From Chitinophagaceae bacterium PMP191F (GTDB taxonomy: Bacteria > Bacteroidota > Bacteroidia > Chitinophagales > Chitinophagaceae): a DNA stretch of 64,000 nt. A model generated the notes under the pieces. That model did no database searches. It saw only the letters and a list, made by a program, of their open reading frames with translations, and was not told the origin of the DNA. The position numbers were made by a program, and so were the translations under genes. Within the stretch, counting starts at the first letter, position 1. Every line of letters starts with the position of its first letter. Below, piece by piece: positions 36,101-43,697 of the stretch. Where the stretch lies: contig LGYU01000027.1 in NCBI GenBank assembly GCA_001302245.1, forward strand, positions 1-64,000, given 5' to 3'.

Positions 36101-36510
36101 GCAGAATAGATTTTGTGGCTTCCAGGTCAGTGAATGGCAATAGCAGTAGCAGGGAAGATTACGTGTATGTAGACAAGGCCCCGGCTGCTGACAGGAATTA
36201 CTACCGGTTAAAACAGATCAACTTCGATGGTGGTTATACCTATAGTGCTGTAGCGATGGTAAGATTCTCTTCTTCCCTTAATATTACTATAGCTCCCAAT
36301 CCGGTGCACAATGAGCTGAGGATCGAAGGACTGAATGGAAAGAATAGAATCGATATTATCAATAGCGCTGGCCTGGTAGTAAGATCTGTATCGGTTGAAA
36401 AGGAGCAAACTATATTAATAAATATGTCGCGATTTGTGCCGGGCGTTTATTTCCTGAGCATACAAAATGAAGACGGTTTATTCAGCAGGCACAAGATTCT
36501 GAAAAAGTAA
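30193..36510 (+). CDS. Giant T9SS-exported protein with four ~427-residue LamG-like repeats
   Basis: 2105 residues with a signal peptide (1-23). Four tandem units begin at SPGGV/GPGGV/APGGV-type motifs at about nt 30265, 31546, 32845 and 34117 (spacing 427, 433 and 424 residues). Each unit has a W-x-AD opening, a LamG/concanavalin-like sandwich, YLAIKYGITL, an INN/AGIGRD-type turn, QKQS, LIWGDNG, WKVQN, RVAWP and YFTF. The last ~250 residues carry LPVTLLSFTANAGKSTVTLKW and a C-terminal sorting domain ending HKILKK. The usual relatives are large surface adhesins or glycan-binding proteins. It probably shares export and regulation with the T9SS protein at 25.4 kb. Confidence 0.9.
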   Translation: MYKELICSFGLAGILLSTQSLKGQSPGGVPAAAWYRADILSNLYTDNGTTQVSDNSPVYRWNETTGKGFNFLQASAGARPVYSNATTLANFNPTLTFDGSNDFMQFTAGTGINIIDRADGSLYAAGFMNVQKRNGLLGFHSSMDYPGLHTYAANFNLLFFTGGPGYQGQSAAPMAARSFFTVGAGWKNGAGASAAYAGATVSLNGNRIDYTGSQLQNANLSTGARDLRIGGDDNYGAFSGQLNEILVFEDKLTIAQMDQVETYLAIKYGTTYASGTRDYKSSTSATVWNAAANAGWNYNIAGIGRDNNGALYQKQSWSTNEGRQVLIGVGTLANTNATNSGSLTDGQYLIWGDNGLAKTATVAITGITGISHRFAATWKVQNSGAVGTVRVAWPKSLINLKLIQSADAIFNASDIVSDMSANETTINGIIYNYVDVILSNGQYFTFGAKVPSPGGVVDGLLMWHKADDGVVTAGAKNKWQDVSGNGRDVTQNNNASYQPLLVTANAYKADNKTYSFNFNPFYYFDGTNDFFYREGDLYFPSVNSPGSAYGVMFNSNRGGWNTPYGWADDDPNFFRWDERYELWRENGRALMTTDMDARTLPANIGGMSWRGNGINGVYLNINGKTYSSTTTHIGTLNDNRNPPNFAIGSEGHNVQASGNEQFQGGMSEVFAYSVDHQNSGGTEKQRINSYLAVKYGITLKSEDGTTVPDYLNSAAAVVWSAAANAGYNNNIAGLARDESSALHQKQSQSNGNGQQVIIGTTGLANTNAMNAVGLSEGQWLIWGDNGLSRSPSLAFNFPSRPALNLRFPAIWKVQVTSAAPTVRVAWPQGIPNLHLIQSSDNVFDDTDVFTDMTPNTVTINGVGYNYADVTLANGSYFTFAGYLIGPGGVGGAVVWLQANAGTNTTIDSADVSSWDNLGSSGGSAGQLLTYNLPFFKNAVHNFNPALVDATIDAHGSMVLTNVFPANAHRPLSTFVLQSHPDVASERTIVTYGTTANSAGAYEAPWFLTSTTRLPRLFWQDNFVQTAPINGITRINNIPAINSYYMPQWVSNPYTATLSLNGATGPVTGNVNASRPIGSHLYINSDGGSNNLSGGITSEIISYGRDLSTVEKQQVNSYLAIKYGITLLADNGLSVNNYLNSTAGVVWDITINNGYNNNIGGIGRDDLGSLYQKQSMSVNPGRQVLISTTGLANTNAANMGTISNNQYLVWGDNNLAKGPTVNITGVPDINKRFAAIWKVQNTGNTGTVRVAWPSGLTNMKLVQSPDAVFDATDIFTDMTGKQVVNGIEYAYADVTLNNGQYFTFAAYVQAPGGVTNGLSHWYRADKLTESAGTGTSLVKWTDFTSGVVAAQLGTGALPQFKTGDSAYFNFNPGINFTNTNQSLGNITESTLSSTDFDIFTLTKEGMSGTRFFNIGMNNTTLNGTNWDQPGLYTNGTIARRDNTGGSLGAPNPGNINFLTNVSSIMYHRFTNTSMSKGLNGDAMGATYTHTVRGPMTGGFMFGSNAVDVAGGDDAGFTGNIGELIIYGNGAITPAERNKVDAYLAIKYGITLQNSNNYTTSQDVVVWNAAANTGYYNNVAGIGYDFNSALLQKQSRSQHPNTNGQVIIGLGEIAPTNEANAGTIADGKFLVWGDNGNTQAMTNTAGTYTAFSYAGSINNGRRMNRVWKVQNTGITGQLLIRFPQASVGTTTLANDGCADYAIIFANDAAFTTNVSAVALTLNGTNYEAVHNFPNGASYFTFGRVTPLSTGNVYLPANVETTGEYNNNCGTGEFTYFNKTGNARQKLLGVSGVSAPQLNNLQVSITPEGVGYNNGSAHITNLMPRIASIVDNNASPVSAGKLRVYYSADEMNATIVPGAVTSGWFRYNGNADDVITDVYEDGRFTTGKAQAIAPDASGVEDGILYVEFYNVPLGASFVYLSSTENLNNVLPVTLLSFTANAGKSTVTLKWATASEQNNKGFEIERSADGNNWSRIDFVASRSVNGNSSSREDYVYVDKAPAADRNYYRLKQINFDGGYTYSAVAMVRFSSSLNITIAPNPVHNELRIEGLNGKNRIDIINSAGLVVRSVSVEKEQTILINMSRFVPGVYFLSIQNEDGLFSRHKILKK

Positions 36511-36939
36511 TTATCAGGGTTAATATCAGTGGTGTATCAGGGCTAGTGGCGTGAACGCTGAAACTTTCATGAAGAAAGTAGATATCTTCAGGTCTCTTAG
36601 TAAACTTTGGTAGGTATTCTAATTGACAGGAGTTTATCATTCAGTTGTTATCGCTGCTGGCCCATTTTTTTTATGTTTCCATTATTACCTCAAAGACCAG
36701 ATACACATAATGGAATGGAATTTCTCTAGCGTCGGATTGTTTTTCATTGAGCATAATAAACCCCGTTCGTCCAAAAATCATTCCCGGTCTTTTCAAGTGA
36801 TAAAACGAAGGTCTGAAGCCGCATTAGCATCTGTGTGTGGTCAGTAGCGGAACTGCCGGCTCCCAGCCAATGGTACGTATCTGAAATGCTAAAAGTTCCA
36901 TCAAGTGGTGAAGGGTGCATATACATGTAACAATAATAT
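36511..36939. other. Intergenic region, no gene recognised
   Basis: No supported gene. A 78-codon minus-strand frame (36744-36980) runs through it but resembles nothing and overlaps a decayed gene on the other strand. Given the pseudogene that follows, the stretch may be old, decayed coding DNA. No terminator with a convincing T-run was seen after the giant gene. Confidence 0.5.
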
Positions 36940-37309
36940 ATGAACAAAACTTTATCAAACCTTTCATTGAGGATGGGCACAGATAATAGCTAATCCTGAT
37001 TTTGAGTCGTTTACTACTTGCCCGACACAACAGTCAAGGTTTATTAACAATGTTTCTGATTGGGTGGCATCACTGGGAAGCCTTGCGGATCTCCTGACTA
37101 TCTTAATACCTGTGGCTTCCAGATGCCTGAAAAAATAGTTGCTCAGGATGGATCTGGTTTTTCGGAGTACATATAGAGTTGAGCAATACTTTGGTATTTT
37201 CTACAGCAGCCCCGTTGCAGCGAATACGGTAGGAAATGTATCTCCGAGGTACAACTCCATTAATGGTTTTGTGTTTGAAGAAATTGGAGCCGATTTCATC
37301 ATTCCTTAA
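36940..37309 (+). pseudogene. Decayed gene for a secreted Bacteroidota protein
   Basis: An ATG at 36940 opens a short frame, but the recognisable product lies in other frames: from 36971 AQIIANPDFESFTTCPTQQ, then at 37090 in a different frame SPDYLNTCGFQMPEK continuing to GFSEYI, then back in the first frame to SINGFVFEEIGADFIIP and a stop at 37307-37309. At least two frameshifts and an in-frame TAG (37135-37137) separate these. The NP-F-E ... CP ... W ... SPDYLNTC order is that of secreted Bacteroidota proteins often carrying OmpA or T9SS tails. Its final stop overlaps the hairpin downstream of the tRNA. Confidence 0.65.
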
Positions 37310-37344
37310 TGAAGAGGCCCCGCATTGCGGGGCCTCTTCATTAA
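37306..37344 (-). terminator. 18-bp perfect hairpin downstream of tRNA-Gln
   Basis: The two 18-base arms (37306-37323 and 37327-37344) are exact complements around a 3-base loop ATT, with a GC-rich core GAGGCCCCGC. It lies 27 bp beyond the tRNA 3' end on the tRNA strand, where the stem ends in ATTAA. It most likely terminates the tRNA transcript although the T-run is short. Confidence 0.75.
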
Positions 37345-37370
37345 GGATAATTCAGTTGATTTGTTACTTG

Positions 37371-37441
37371 TTGCCTGACCTGGATTCGAACCAAGACAAA
37401 CAGAGTCAGAGTCTGTCGTACTACCGTTATACTATCAGGCA
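37371..37441 (-). tRNA. tRNA-Gln (anticodon CTG)
   Basis: The minus strand folds as a full cloverleaf. Acceptor stem TGCCTGA / TCAGGCA (7 bp), D arm GTAT / GTAC with AACGGTA loop, anticodon stem ACAGA / TCTGT with loop CTCTGAC, so the anticodon is CTG (Gln, reads CAG). The T arm is CTTGG / CCAGG with loop TTCGAAT. The variable region is 4 nt, no CCA is encoded, and the base after the acceptor stem is A. Confidence 0.93.
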
Positions 37442-37599
37442 GCGATTCAAAAAATTGAGGCTGCAAAGATAATGCAGATTGACATTCAAAGTAAAAAAAT
37501 CATGATTTTTTCTTCCTGTAAATAGTGTTTTTTGACTGAAAACAGGTTGATTCTCAGTAGACAGTGTGTTTCCGGGGGCATTTAGTCCGTTGTATTTGG

Positions 37600-37607
37600 T
37601 ACCTTTG
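37600..37607 (+). promoter_or_regulatory. Candidate -7 box for the methyltransferase
   Basis: TACCTTTG exactly matches TAnnTTTG and lies 46 bp before the ATG at 37653. It falls inside the longer alternative ORF that opens at 37566, which argues that the ATG at 37653 is the true start. Confidence 0.4.
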
Positions 37608-37652
37608 TCATCCCTTCTTATCATTTCCTCAACGTATCAAAATAGTGTGTTT

Positions 37653-38417
37653 ATGCCCTGGAATCCCGATGTGTACAATCAATTTAAAGCTGAACGTTAT
37701 GCACCGTTTTATGATCTGCTGGGCCTGGTGACCGTAAAAAATGACCTGTCGGTTATTGATCTTGGCTGTGGAACAGGAGAGTTGACGCGTAAACTGGCTG
37801 ATGCATTACCAGGTTCGCAGGTTACCGGTATTGATACTTCTGCTGAGATGCTGGAAAAAGCAAAGACTTTTGCCACTGACCACCTGCATTTTTCACAACA
37901 GTCTATCGAAAATGCTGTTGCCGGTGGCAGTACCTGGGATATCGTGTTTTCTAATGCCGCCGTACAGTGGGTAGAAGATCATGAAACACTGCTTCCCCGT
38001 ATTATCAGCCTGGTTAAAAAAGGCGGACAACTGGCCATACAGGTTCCTTCCAATCATCATCATGTTTCACACGTTGCCATACGTGAGCTTGCAGAGCGTG
38101 CGCCTTATCGGGAAGCACTTAATGGCTGGATCCGTACTTCGCCTGTATTGAGCATTGAGCAGTATGCCCGGATATTATTTGAAAATGGCGGACATAATAT
38201 TAACGTGTTTGAAAAAGTATATCCGCATGTACTGGAAGATGCAAAAGCTGTAGTAGGCTGGACCTCCGGCACAGCACTGGTTCCTTATATGGACAAGTTA
38301 CCTGCTGCCCTGAAGGATTCTTTTCTGAATGAGTATACAGCAACACTGACAAAAGCATTGCCCGGCTCACCGGTTTTTTACCCGTTCAATAGAACGCTTA
38401 TGGTGGCCACCTTCTAA
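37653..38417 (+). CDS. Class I SAM methyltransferase, trans-aconitate 2-methyltransferase-like
   Basis: 254 residues from the ATG at 37653, beginning MPWNPDVYNQFKAERYAPF, which is the usual start of Tam-like proteins. SAM-binding motif I is VIDLGCGTGELTRKLA, followed by ITGIDTSAEML (acidic ribose contact) and IVFSNAAVQWVEDH (motif post II). The C-terminal half has YLDK-like aromatic segments and ends SPVFYPFNRTLMVATF. Trans-aconitate methyltransferase neutralises a spontaneous aconitase inhibitor; the match is at family level. Overlaps the next convergent gene by 4 bp. Confidence 0.85.
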   Translation: MPWNPDVYNQFKAERYAPFYDLLGLVTVKNDLSVIDLGCGTGELTRKLADALPGSQVTGIDTSAEMLEKAKTFATDHLHFSQQSIENAVAGGSTWDIVFSNAAVQWVEDHETLLPRIISLVKKGGQLAIQVPSNHHHVSHVAIRELAERAPYREALNGWIRTSPVLSIEQYARILFENGGHNINVFEKVYPHVLEDAKAVVGWTSGTALVPYMDKLPAALKDSFLNEYTATLTKALPGSPVFYPFNRTLMVATF

Positions 38418-40723
38418 TCCGTATGTTTCCGGATCTTTAGTATCACCAGTTTGGACGTGGGGGTGTTGCTTTTATCTGCTACACTGTCAATAGGTACCAG
38501 TACATTGGTTTCGGGAAAATAGGTAGCTGTACAACCTTCCGGAATAGGATAGGGTACAACGATGAATTTCCGGGCTACCCGTTCAATGCCATTGTGATAA
38601 TTAAAAAGATCTACCACATCCTCCTGCTGAAGCTGGTGTTTGTTCATGTCTGCCTGGTTCATCAGTATTACACGCCGTTCATTGTAAATACCACGATAGC
38701 GATCGTTTAATCCATAAATGGTAGTATTGAACTGATCGTGACTGCGTATGGTTATCATCAGCAGCTCATCTGTAGCAAGACTGATATAATGTGGTGTGGC
38801 AATATTGAAATGTGCCTTCTTCTCAGGAGTATCAAACCAGCCTTCGCGGTTGCAGTTGGGCAGATAAAAACCACCGGGCATACGAACACGCTCATTGTAT
38901 TGATCAAAACCGGGTATGGTGCGTTCAATATCATTACGGATATGATCGTAATGCTGCATATACCGATCCCAGTTGATGGTGCTGTGATGCCCCAGTGTTG
39001 CCTTTGCCATGCGGCAGATGATGACAGGTTCGCTCAGCAGATGTTCTGATATGGGAGCAAGCACACCTTTGGAAGATTGTATAACCCCCATGGAATTTTC
39101 GCAGGAAACAAACTGATCCTCATTGTTCATAGTGTCTTTATCGCTACGTCCCAGACAAGGTAATATCAGGGCTTCCTTTCCATGTATCAGGTGACTGCGG
39201 TTGAGTTTGGTAGATACATGCACTGTAAGTAAACAGTTTTGCAATGCCGCAGCAGTATAAAGCGTATCCGGGGTAGCGGAAAGAAAATTACCACCCATGC
39301 CAATAAACACTTTTCCCTTGCCTGCATGCATGGCCTTGATGGCAGCCACTACATCCCAACCGTGATGACGGGGAGGCATAAAATGAAAATTCTTTTCAAT
39401 CCTGTCCAGGAATGCTTCAGAGGGCTGTTCATAAATACCCATGGTACGGTCACCCTGTACATTGCTGTGTCCGCGAACAGGACAGGTACCAGCACCGGGT
39501 TTGCCGATGCTGCCTTTCAGTAATAACAGGTTTACAATTTCCTTGATGGTATCTACTGCATTTTTGTGTTGTGTTAAACCCATGGCCCAGCAGGTAATGA
39601 TCCTGTTCTTGTTTTGCAGCATACGTGCTGTTTCTTCTATCTGCGCCATCCCTATACCGGAAGCTTTTACCAGTGTTGGCAGATCCTGTTGCTGCAGGTG
39701 TTGGATAAACGCTTCATAACCGGCCGTATTTTTTTGAATAAATGCCTGGTCAAACACGGTACCCGGCGAGGCCTGCTCTGCGCGCAACAGTAATATTTCG
39801 ATGGCCTGCAGCAACGCCATGTCACCATTGATCTTTACCTGCAGAAAAATATCTGTTAGTGCAGTATCCATGCCCAGGAAACCTTTTACCTGCTGCGGGT
39901 TGTTGAAACCCATTAAACCGGTTTCAGGCAGCGGATTTACAGAGATGATCACAGCGCCGTTGGCCTTTGCTTTTTGCAAAGCAGACAGCATGCGCGGATG
40001 ATTGGTGCCCGGGTTTTGTCCCAGTATGATGATCACTTCTGCTTCATACAGGTCTTCCAGTTTTACAGATCCTTTACCAATACCCAGCGATTCACCCAGG
40101 GCCACACCACTGCTTTCATGACACATATTACTGCAATCGGGCAGGTTATTGGTGCCGTATGCCCTTACAAATAACTGGTATAAAAAAGCGGCTTCATTAC
40201 TGGTGCGTCCGGATGTATAAAAGATCGCTTCATCGGGCGATGCAAGACTGTTTAATGAATGGGCTATTTTATCAACTGCTTCATCCCAGGAAATGGGTTG
40301 ATAGTGTGTTGCACCTTCGGGCAGGTACATGGGTTGGGCAACACGTCCTTTGCGACCTATTTCAAAATCGGTAAGTGCAGCCAGTTCCTGTATGGAATGT
40401 TCAGAAAAAAAATCGGGCGTAAGTTTTTTGGCAGTAGCTTCTTCTGCAATGGCCTTAGCACCATTTTCGCAATATTCAGCAATACCGCTGCGCTCATCAT
40501 CCGGGTCGGGCCATGCACAACTGGGACAATCAAAACCTCCTTTCTGGTTCAGATGGTGCAATGCCTTTAATCCGCGAAAAACACCTGCTTCACCAAATAC
40601 CTGTTTAAAACTGGAAAGAATGGCTGGTACTCCGGCGGCGGCTTTTTTTACACTGCCCAGTTTCAGCCCTGAAAATCTTTCAGGATTTTCTGCGCCAGGA
40701 ATGGGAGATGTTTCATTGCTCAT
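38414..40723 (-). CDS. FdhF/YdeP-family molybdopterin oxidoreductase
   Basis: 769 residues from the ATG at 40723 (an ATG 18 nt upstream is also in frame). The N-terminal part has CPSCAWPDPDDE, then WDEAVDKIAHSLNSL, the FYTSGRTSNEA loop, NMCHESSGVALGESLGIGKG, VIIILGQNPGTNHPRM, and GAGTCPVRGHSNVQGDRT in the bis-MGD binding core, with a C-terminal molybdopterin-binding beta-barrel. It is one long catalytic subunit with no partner subunit nearby. E. coli YdeP is linked to acid resistance. The sulfurtransferase gene fdhD lies 37 bp upstream on the same strand, matching the need for a sulfurated cofactor. Confidence 0.9.
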   Translation of the reverse strand: MSNETSPIPGAENPERFSGLKLGSVKKAAAGVPAILSSFKQVFGEAGVFRGLKALHHLNQKGGFDCPSCAWPDPDDERSGIAEYCENGAKAIAEEATAKKLTPDFFSEHSIQELAALTDFEIGRKGRVAQPMYLPEGATHYQPISWDEAVDKIAHSLNSLASPDEAIFYTSGRTSNEAAFLYQLFVRAYGTNNLPDCSNMCHESSGVALGESLGIGKGSVKLEDLYEAEVIIILGQNPGTNHPRMLSALQKAKANGAVIISVNPLPETGLMGFNNPQQVKGFLGMDTALTDIFLQVKINGDMALLQAIEILLLRAEQASPGTVFDQAFIQKNTAGYEAFIQHLQQQDLPTLVKASGIGMAQIEETARMLQNKNRIITCWAMGLTQHKNAVDTIKEIVNLLLLKGSIGKPGAGTCPVRGHSNVQGDRTMGIYEQPSEAFLDRIEKNFHFMPPRHHGWDVVAAIKAMHAGKGKVFIGMGGNFLSATPDTLYTAAALQNCLLTVHVSTKLNRSHLIHGKEALILPCLGRSDKDTMNNEDQFVSCENSMGVIQSSKGVLAPISEHLLSEPVIICRMAKATLGHHSTINWDRYMQHYDHIRNDIERTIPGFDQYNERVRMPGGFYLPNCNREGWFDTPEKKAHFNIATPHYISLATDELLMITIRSHDQFNTTIYGLNDRYRGIYNERRVILMNQADMNKHQLQQEDVVDLFNYHNGIERVARKFIVVPYPIPEGCTATYFPETNVLVPIDSVADKSNTPTSKLVILKIRKHTD

Positions 40724-40760
40724 ACTGCAACATTTAAACATTAACAGGTAACAGTTCCTA

Positions 40761-41588
40761 TCAGGAAGGTACGTATATATTGACCCGCCGGATGCCGGTA
40801 TAGATATTGAACCGTTGCCGGCGTAAAAAACCGATCAGGGTGATATTGTGTTCAGCAGCCAGCGTTACGGCCAGGCTGGAAGGCGCACCTACCGCAGCAA
40901 TGATCCTGATACCGGCCATGGCTGCTTTCTGTACCAGTTCAAAACTGGCCCTGCCGCTCAGCAACAGTATGGTATTGCTGACAGGAAGCAGGTTGTTCAA
41001 CAGGCAATGTCCTATCAATTTATCCAGTGCGTTGTGCCGGCCTACATCCTCACGCAACATTATAAATTCACCATTGGTGTTGAACAGGGCAGATGCATGT
41101 AAACCTCCCGTACTTTCAAAAACAACCTGCTGTTGCTGTAAGGTATCGGTAAGTGTTTCCAATACCTGATCACTAACATGCAATTCATCGGTTATATGTG
41201 TAAAAGGAGATATTGTTCTGATAGCATCAATACTGGCTTTGCCGCATACCCCGCAACTGGAAGTGGTATAAAAATTACGTTCTGCTTTTTGCAATTGGGG
41301 TACCATGCCTGGTTGTAAGGTCACAACAATACAATTGTCATCGGCCTGCTGTATGGATTGGATAGCAGCGCTGTTCTGTATAATACCTTCTGTAAAAAGA
41401 AAACCGGCGGCCAGTTCTGCATCATTTCCCGGCGTACGCATGGTAACTGCAATATTTTTTTGTAGCTGCCGGTCATATACCAGCCGGATCTCCAGCGGTT
41501 CTTCAACAGCCAGTGCATCTTCCTGCTGTACCGCCCGGCCGGCCTGTACCCTGCTGATGGAGAATGTAGCAATCTGGCTGGATTTCAT
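40761..41588 (-). CDS. fdhD: Formate dehydrogenase accessory sulfurtransferase FdhD
   Basis: 275 residues from the ATG at 41588; the upstream extension to 41666 is hydrophobic and atypical. FdhD transfers sulfur from a desulfurase to the molybdenum of bis-MGD cofactor before insertion in formate-dehydrogenase-like enzymes. Key features: MRTPGNDAELAAGFLFTEGI, the cysteine pair in TSSCGVCGKAS (both needed for sulfur transfer), GGLHASALF, REDVGRHNALDKLIG and LSGRASFELVQKAA. It is followed directly by the YdeP-type oxidoreductase gene. Confidence 0.93.
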   Translation of the reverse strand: MKSSQIATFSISRVQAGRAVQQEDALAVEEPLEIRLVYDRQLQKNIAVTMRTPGNDAELAAGFLFTEGIIQNSAAIQSIQQADDNCIVVTLQPGMVPQLQKAERNFYTTSSCGVCGKASIDAIRTISPFTHITDELHVSDQVLETLTDTLQQQQVVFESTGGLHASALFNTNGEFIMLREDVGRHNALDKLIGHCLLNNLLPVSNTILLLSGRASFELVQKAAMAGIRIIAAVGAPSSLAVTLAAEHNITLIGFLRRQRFNIYTGIRRVNIYVPS

Positions 41589-41755
41589 ACCTGTTGTTTG
41601 TATAGGAAAGTTAGCAATAAAAGAGCTAAAAAATATTGTTTTAACCAACCTGGTTTCTGGCAGCAAATGATCACTGGCAATTTTGCTGGTATATTATACT
41701 GTATACCTGTTGCTGATGAATACCGGTCTGCAACTTTTCAGCTAAAATAATATCA

Positions 41756-42325
41756 TCAGGCGTTCATGGCGCACATTGCCAGCACAGGCACCACCACCGA
41801 TAACCTGTCGGGTGGAAAATGGGCGCGCAGGGTATGCAATGCCTCATTCATGTGTTTTTCAATTGTGTTGGTGCTGATATTAAGCCGGGCGGCAATTTCA
41901 CGGTGTGATAATCCTTCTTCGCGTACCATTCTGTAAATGATACGGCGCTTTTGGGGAAGTGTCTGGATCACACTGTCATAGTCCTGCAGCATTTCTTTTA
42001 GTAGTAACTGGTTGTCTGCAGTACAGGTGGAATCCTGTTGTTGCTGGTAAACAGTATGGCGTAAGGTTTCACGTGCAGTTTTGCGCACATAATCAATAAT
42101 GAGATTATGCGCATATTTACGCAGCAATGCTAAAATGGTATGATCGTCCTGAAGAGTTTCCAGCTTTTCCCATAACCTGATGTAACATTCCTGTATAATG
42201 TCATCGGCAATGGCATTGTCGCGGATGTTGGTCCGTACAAAACTGATCAGGCGATCCTTTGTTGAAAAGTAGATCTTTTCATACCGTTCTATCAGTGCCT
42301 TTTTATGATTGTTGGAAGTTGCCAT
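41756..42325 (-). CDS. FecI-like ECF sigma factor
   Basis: 189 residues from the ATG at 42325 (the ORF's upstream ATG adds seven unusual residues). Sigma-70 region 2: DRLISFVRTNIRDNAIADDIIQECYIRLWEKL and ALLRKYAHNLIIDYVRK; region 4: QTLPQKRRIIYRMVREEGLSHREIAARLNISTNTIEKHMNEAL. It is divergent from the FecR-like gene (270-bp gap) and the SusC/SusD genes that follow, instead of the usual fecI-fecR same-strand order. It is likely the target of the STN-domain signalling in SusC and directs transcription of this locus. Confidence 0.9.
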   Translation of the reverse strand: MATSNNHKKALIERYEKIYFSTKDRLISFVRTNIRDNAIADDIIQECYIRLWEKLETLQDDHTILALLRKYAHNLIIDYVRKTARETLRHTVYQQQQDSTCTADNQLLLKEMLQDYDSVIQTLPQKRRIIYRMVREEGLSHREIAARLNISTNTIEKHMNEALHTLRAHFPPDRLSVVVPVLAMCAMNA

Positions 42326-42594
42326 GGAGATTATCAACCCGTGCACTTAATTAAACAGAACAAAGTTGTACATACTGTTCTGATATTGTCTGCTACCGGA
42401 GAGAATTAATAATTCCTTAATTGAATGCATTGTTGCATTGCACGCCTTGTATACTTGTTATCATATATTTTCTGCATTTGTTACTTGCTGTTGATACCGT
42501 GTTGTATGCTTGTCTGCCTTCTCCAATGTTAAGCCTGTATTAAGTCGTGATTGGGAATAACGGTAAACATCTCTGGCTTCGTGTAATACTATGT

Positions 42595-43599
42595 ATGATT
42601 GAAAAAGAATTATTGCGAAGGTACCTGGATGGTAATTGTACCGCAACAGAGCTCCGGCTTGTTCAGCAATACCTGGCAACTGACCCGCAGGCAACAGATG
42701 TATTGAATGAACTGCTGCATACTTCCTGGGAAGCGGAGGAAACTGCTGTGGTGAGTGAGGAGGAAAGCATGCTGTTGTTGCAACAACTGCGAGATAAATT
42801 ATACCCGCAAAGCAATGTTATACCCATACACAGAAAATTTTCCTGGTACCTGTGGCGTGTGGCTGCAGTATTACTGATCGCCGCATTACCGGTATTGTTC
42901 TTTATGCGTAGCCGGCAACCGGTACAGCAGGTTGTACAAGCGGCTAACTGGGACAGCGTGGTGAATACAGGCAATGCAGCCATTTATCTTATGCTTCCTG
43001 ATAGTTCAACAGCCTGGGTAAGTCCTCACAGCCGCCTGTACTGGAATATACACGCTACGGCTGCACAAAGAGCTGTACGCCTGGAAGGTGAGGCGTTCTT
43101 TGATGTAGCGCATGATGCACAGCATCCTTTTATGGTGCATACAGGCAATATCGCTACACATGTACTGGGTACTGCCTTTAATGTAGAAGCCTATGCCGGT
43201 GAAAGTGCCGTAAGAATATCATTGGTACGTGGAAAAGTAGCGATTGAGAAAACAGATCTGCAACAAAGAACACAGGTAATTGAAACACTGCAACCTGGTG
43301 AAATGGTGAACTATCACAAGGCAGATAATAGCATCAGCAAAGAGTTTTTACGGATCAAAGATATTGAGCAATGGACAAAAGGCTATCTGGTACTGAACGA
43401 TGTACTGTTACCGGATGCGCTGGAAAGGATTGCTGCACGCAGTAACATGACCATTATCTGCAGCGATAGAATAAAGAATAGTAAAAAGCGGGTGACCACT
43501 GTTTTCAGAAGTGAAACTACCGTGCAGATGCTGAACATCATCAGCTTTATTACGGGGTGTAAATACAAAACAACCGCAAAAGGACTGGAAATATTTTAA
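42595..43599 (+). CDS. FecR-family anti-sigma factor
   Basis: 334 residues from the ATG at 42595, beginning MIEKELLRRYLDGNCTATE, the normal cytosolic sigma-binding start. One membrane helix (about 86-102, LWRVAAVLLIAALPVLFF) precedes the periplasmic FecR domain with VNTGNAAIYLMLPDSSTAWV, GEAFFDVAHDAQHPFMVHT, GTAFNVEAY and PGEMV, and a C-terminal DUF4974-type domain (NDVLLPDALERIAARSNMTI). It holds the FecI-like sigma until the SusC signal arrives. Directly upstream of susC. Confidence 0.92.
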   Translation: MIEKELLRRYLDGNCTATELRLVQQYLATDPQATDVLNELLHTSWEAEETAVVSEEESMLLLQQLRDKLYPQSNVIPIHRKFSWYLWRVAAVLLIAALPVLFFMRSRQPVQQVVQAANWDSVVNTGNAAIYLMLPDSSTAWVSPHSRLYWNIHATAAQRAVRLEGEAFFDVAHDAQHPFMVHTGNIATHVLGTAFNVEAYAGESAVRISLVRGKVAIEKTDLQQRTQVIETLQPGEMVNYHKADNSISKEFLRIKDIEQWTKGYLVLNDVLLPDALERIAARSNMTIICSDRIKNSKKRVTTVFRSETTVQMLNIISFITGCKYKTTAKGLEIF

Positions 43600-43697
43600 C
43601 GGAATAGCAAAGAGGAAAAAAGAAGGCAGGATTGCTGCGAACAACCCTGCCGAATAAACCTCTTGTACAAGGTTCATTAAAAAATCAAAACAAAGTT

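Noticed and set aside
36744-36980. 78-codon minus-strand frame in the gap before tRNA-Gln
   Set aside because: No recognisable domain and it overlaps a clearly decayed gene on the plus strand.
38738-40751. Many plus-strand frames of 60-140 codons opposite the molybdoenzyme gene
   Set aside because: All antisense to an intact conserved gene, mutually overlapping, with no homologue recognised.
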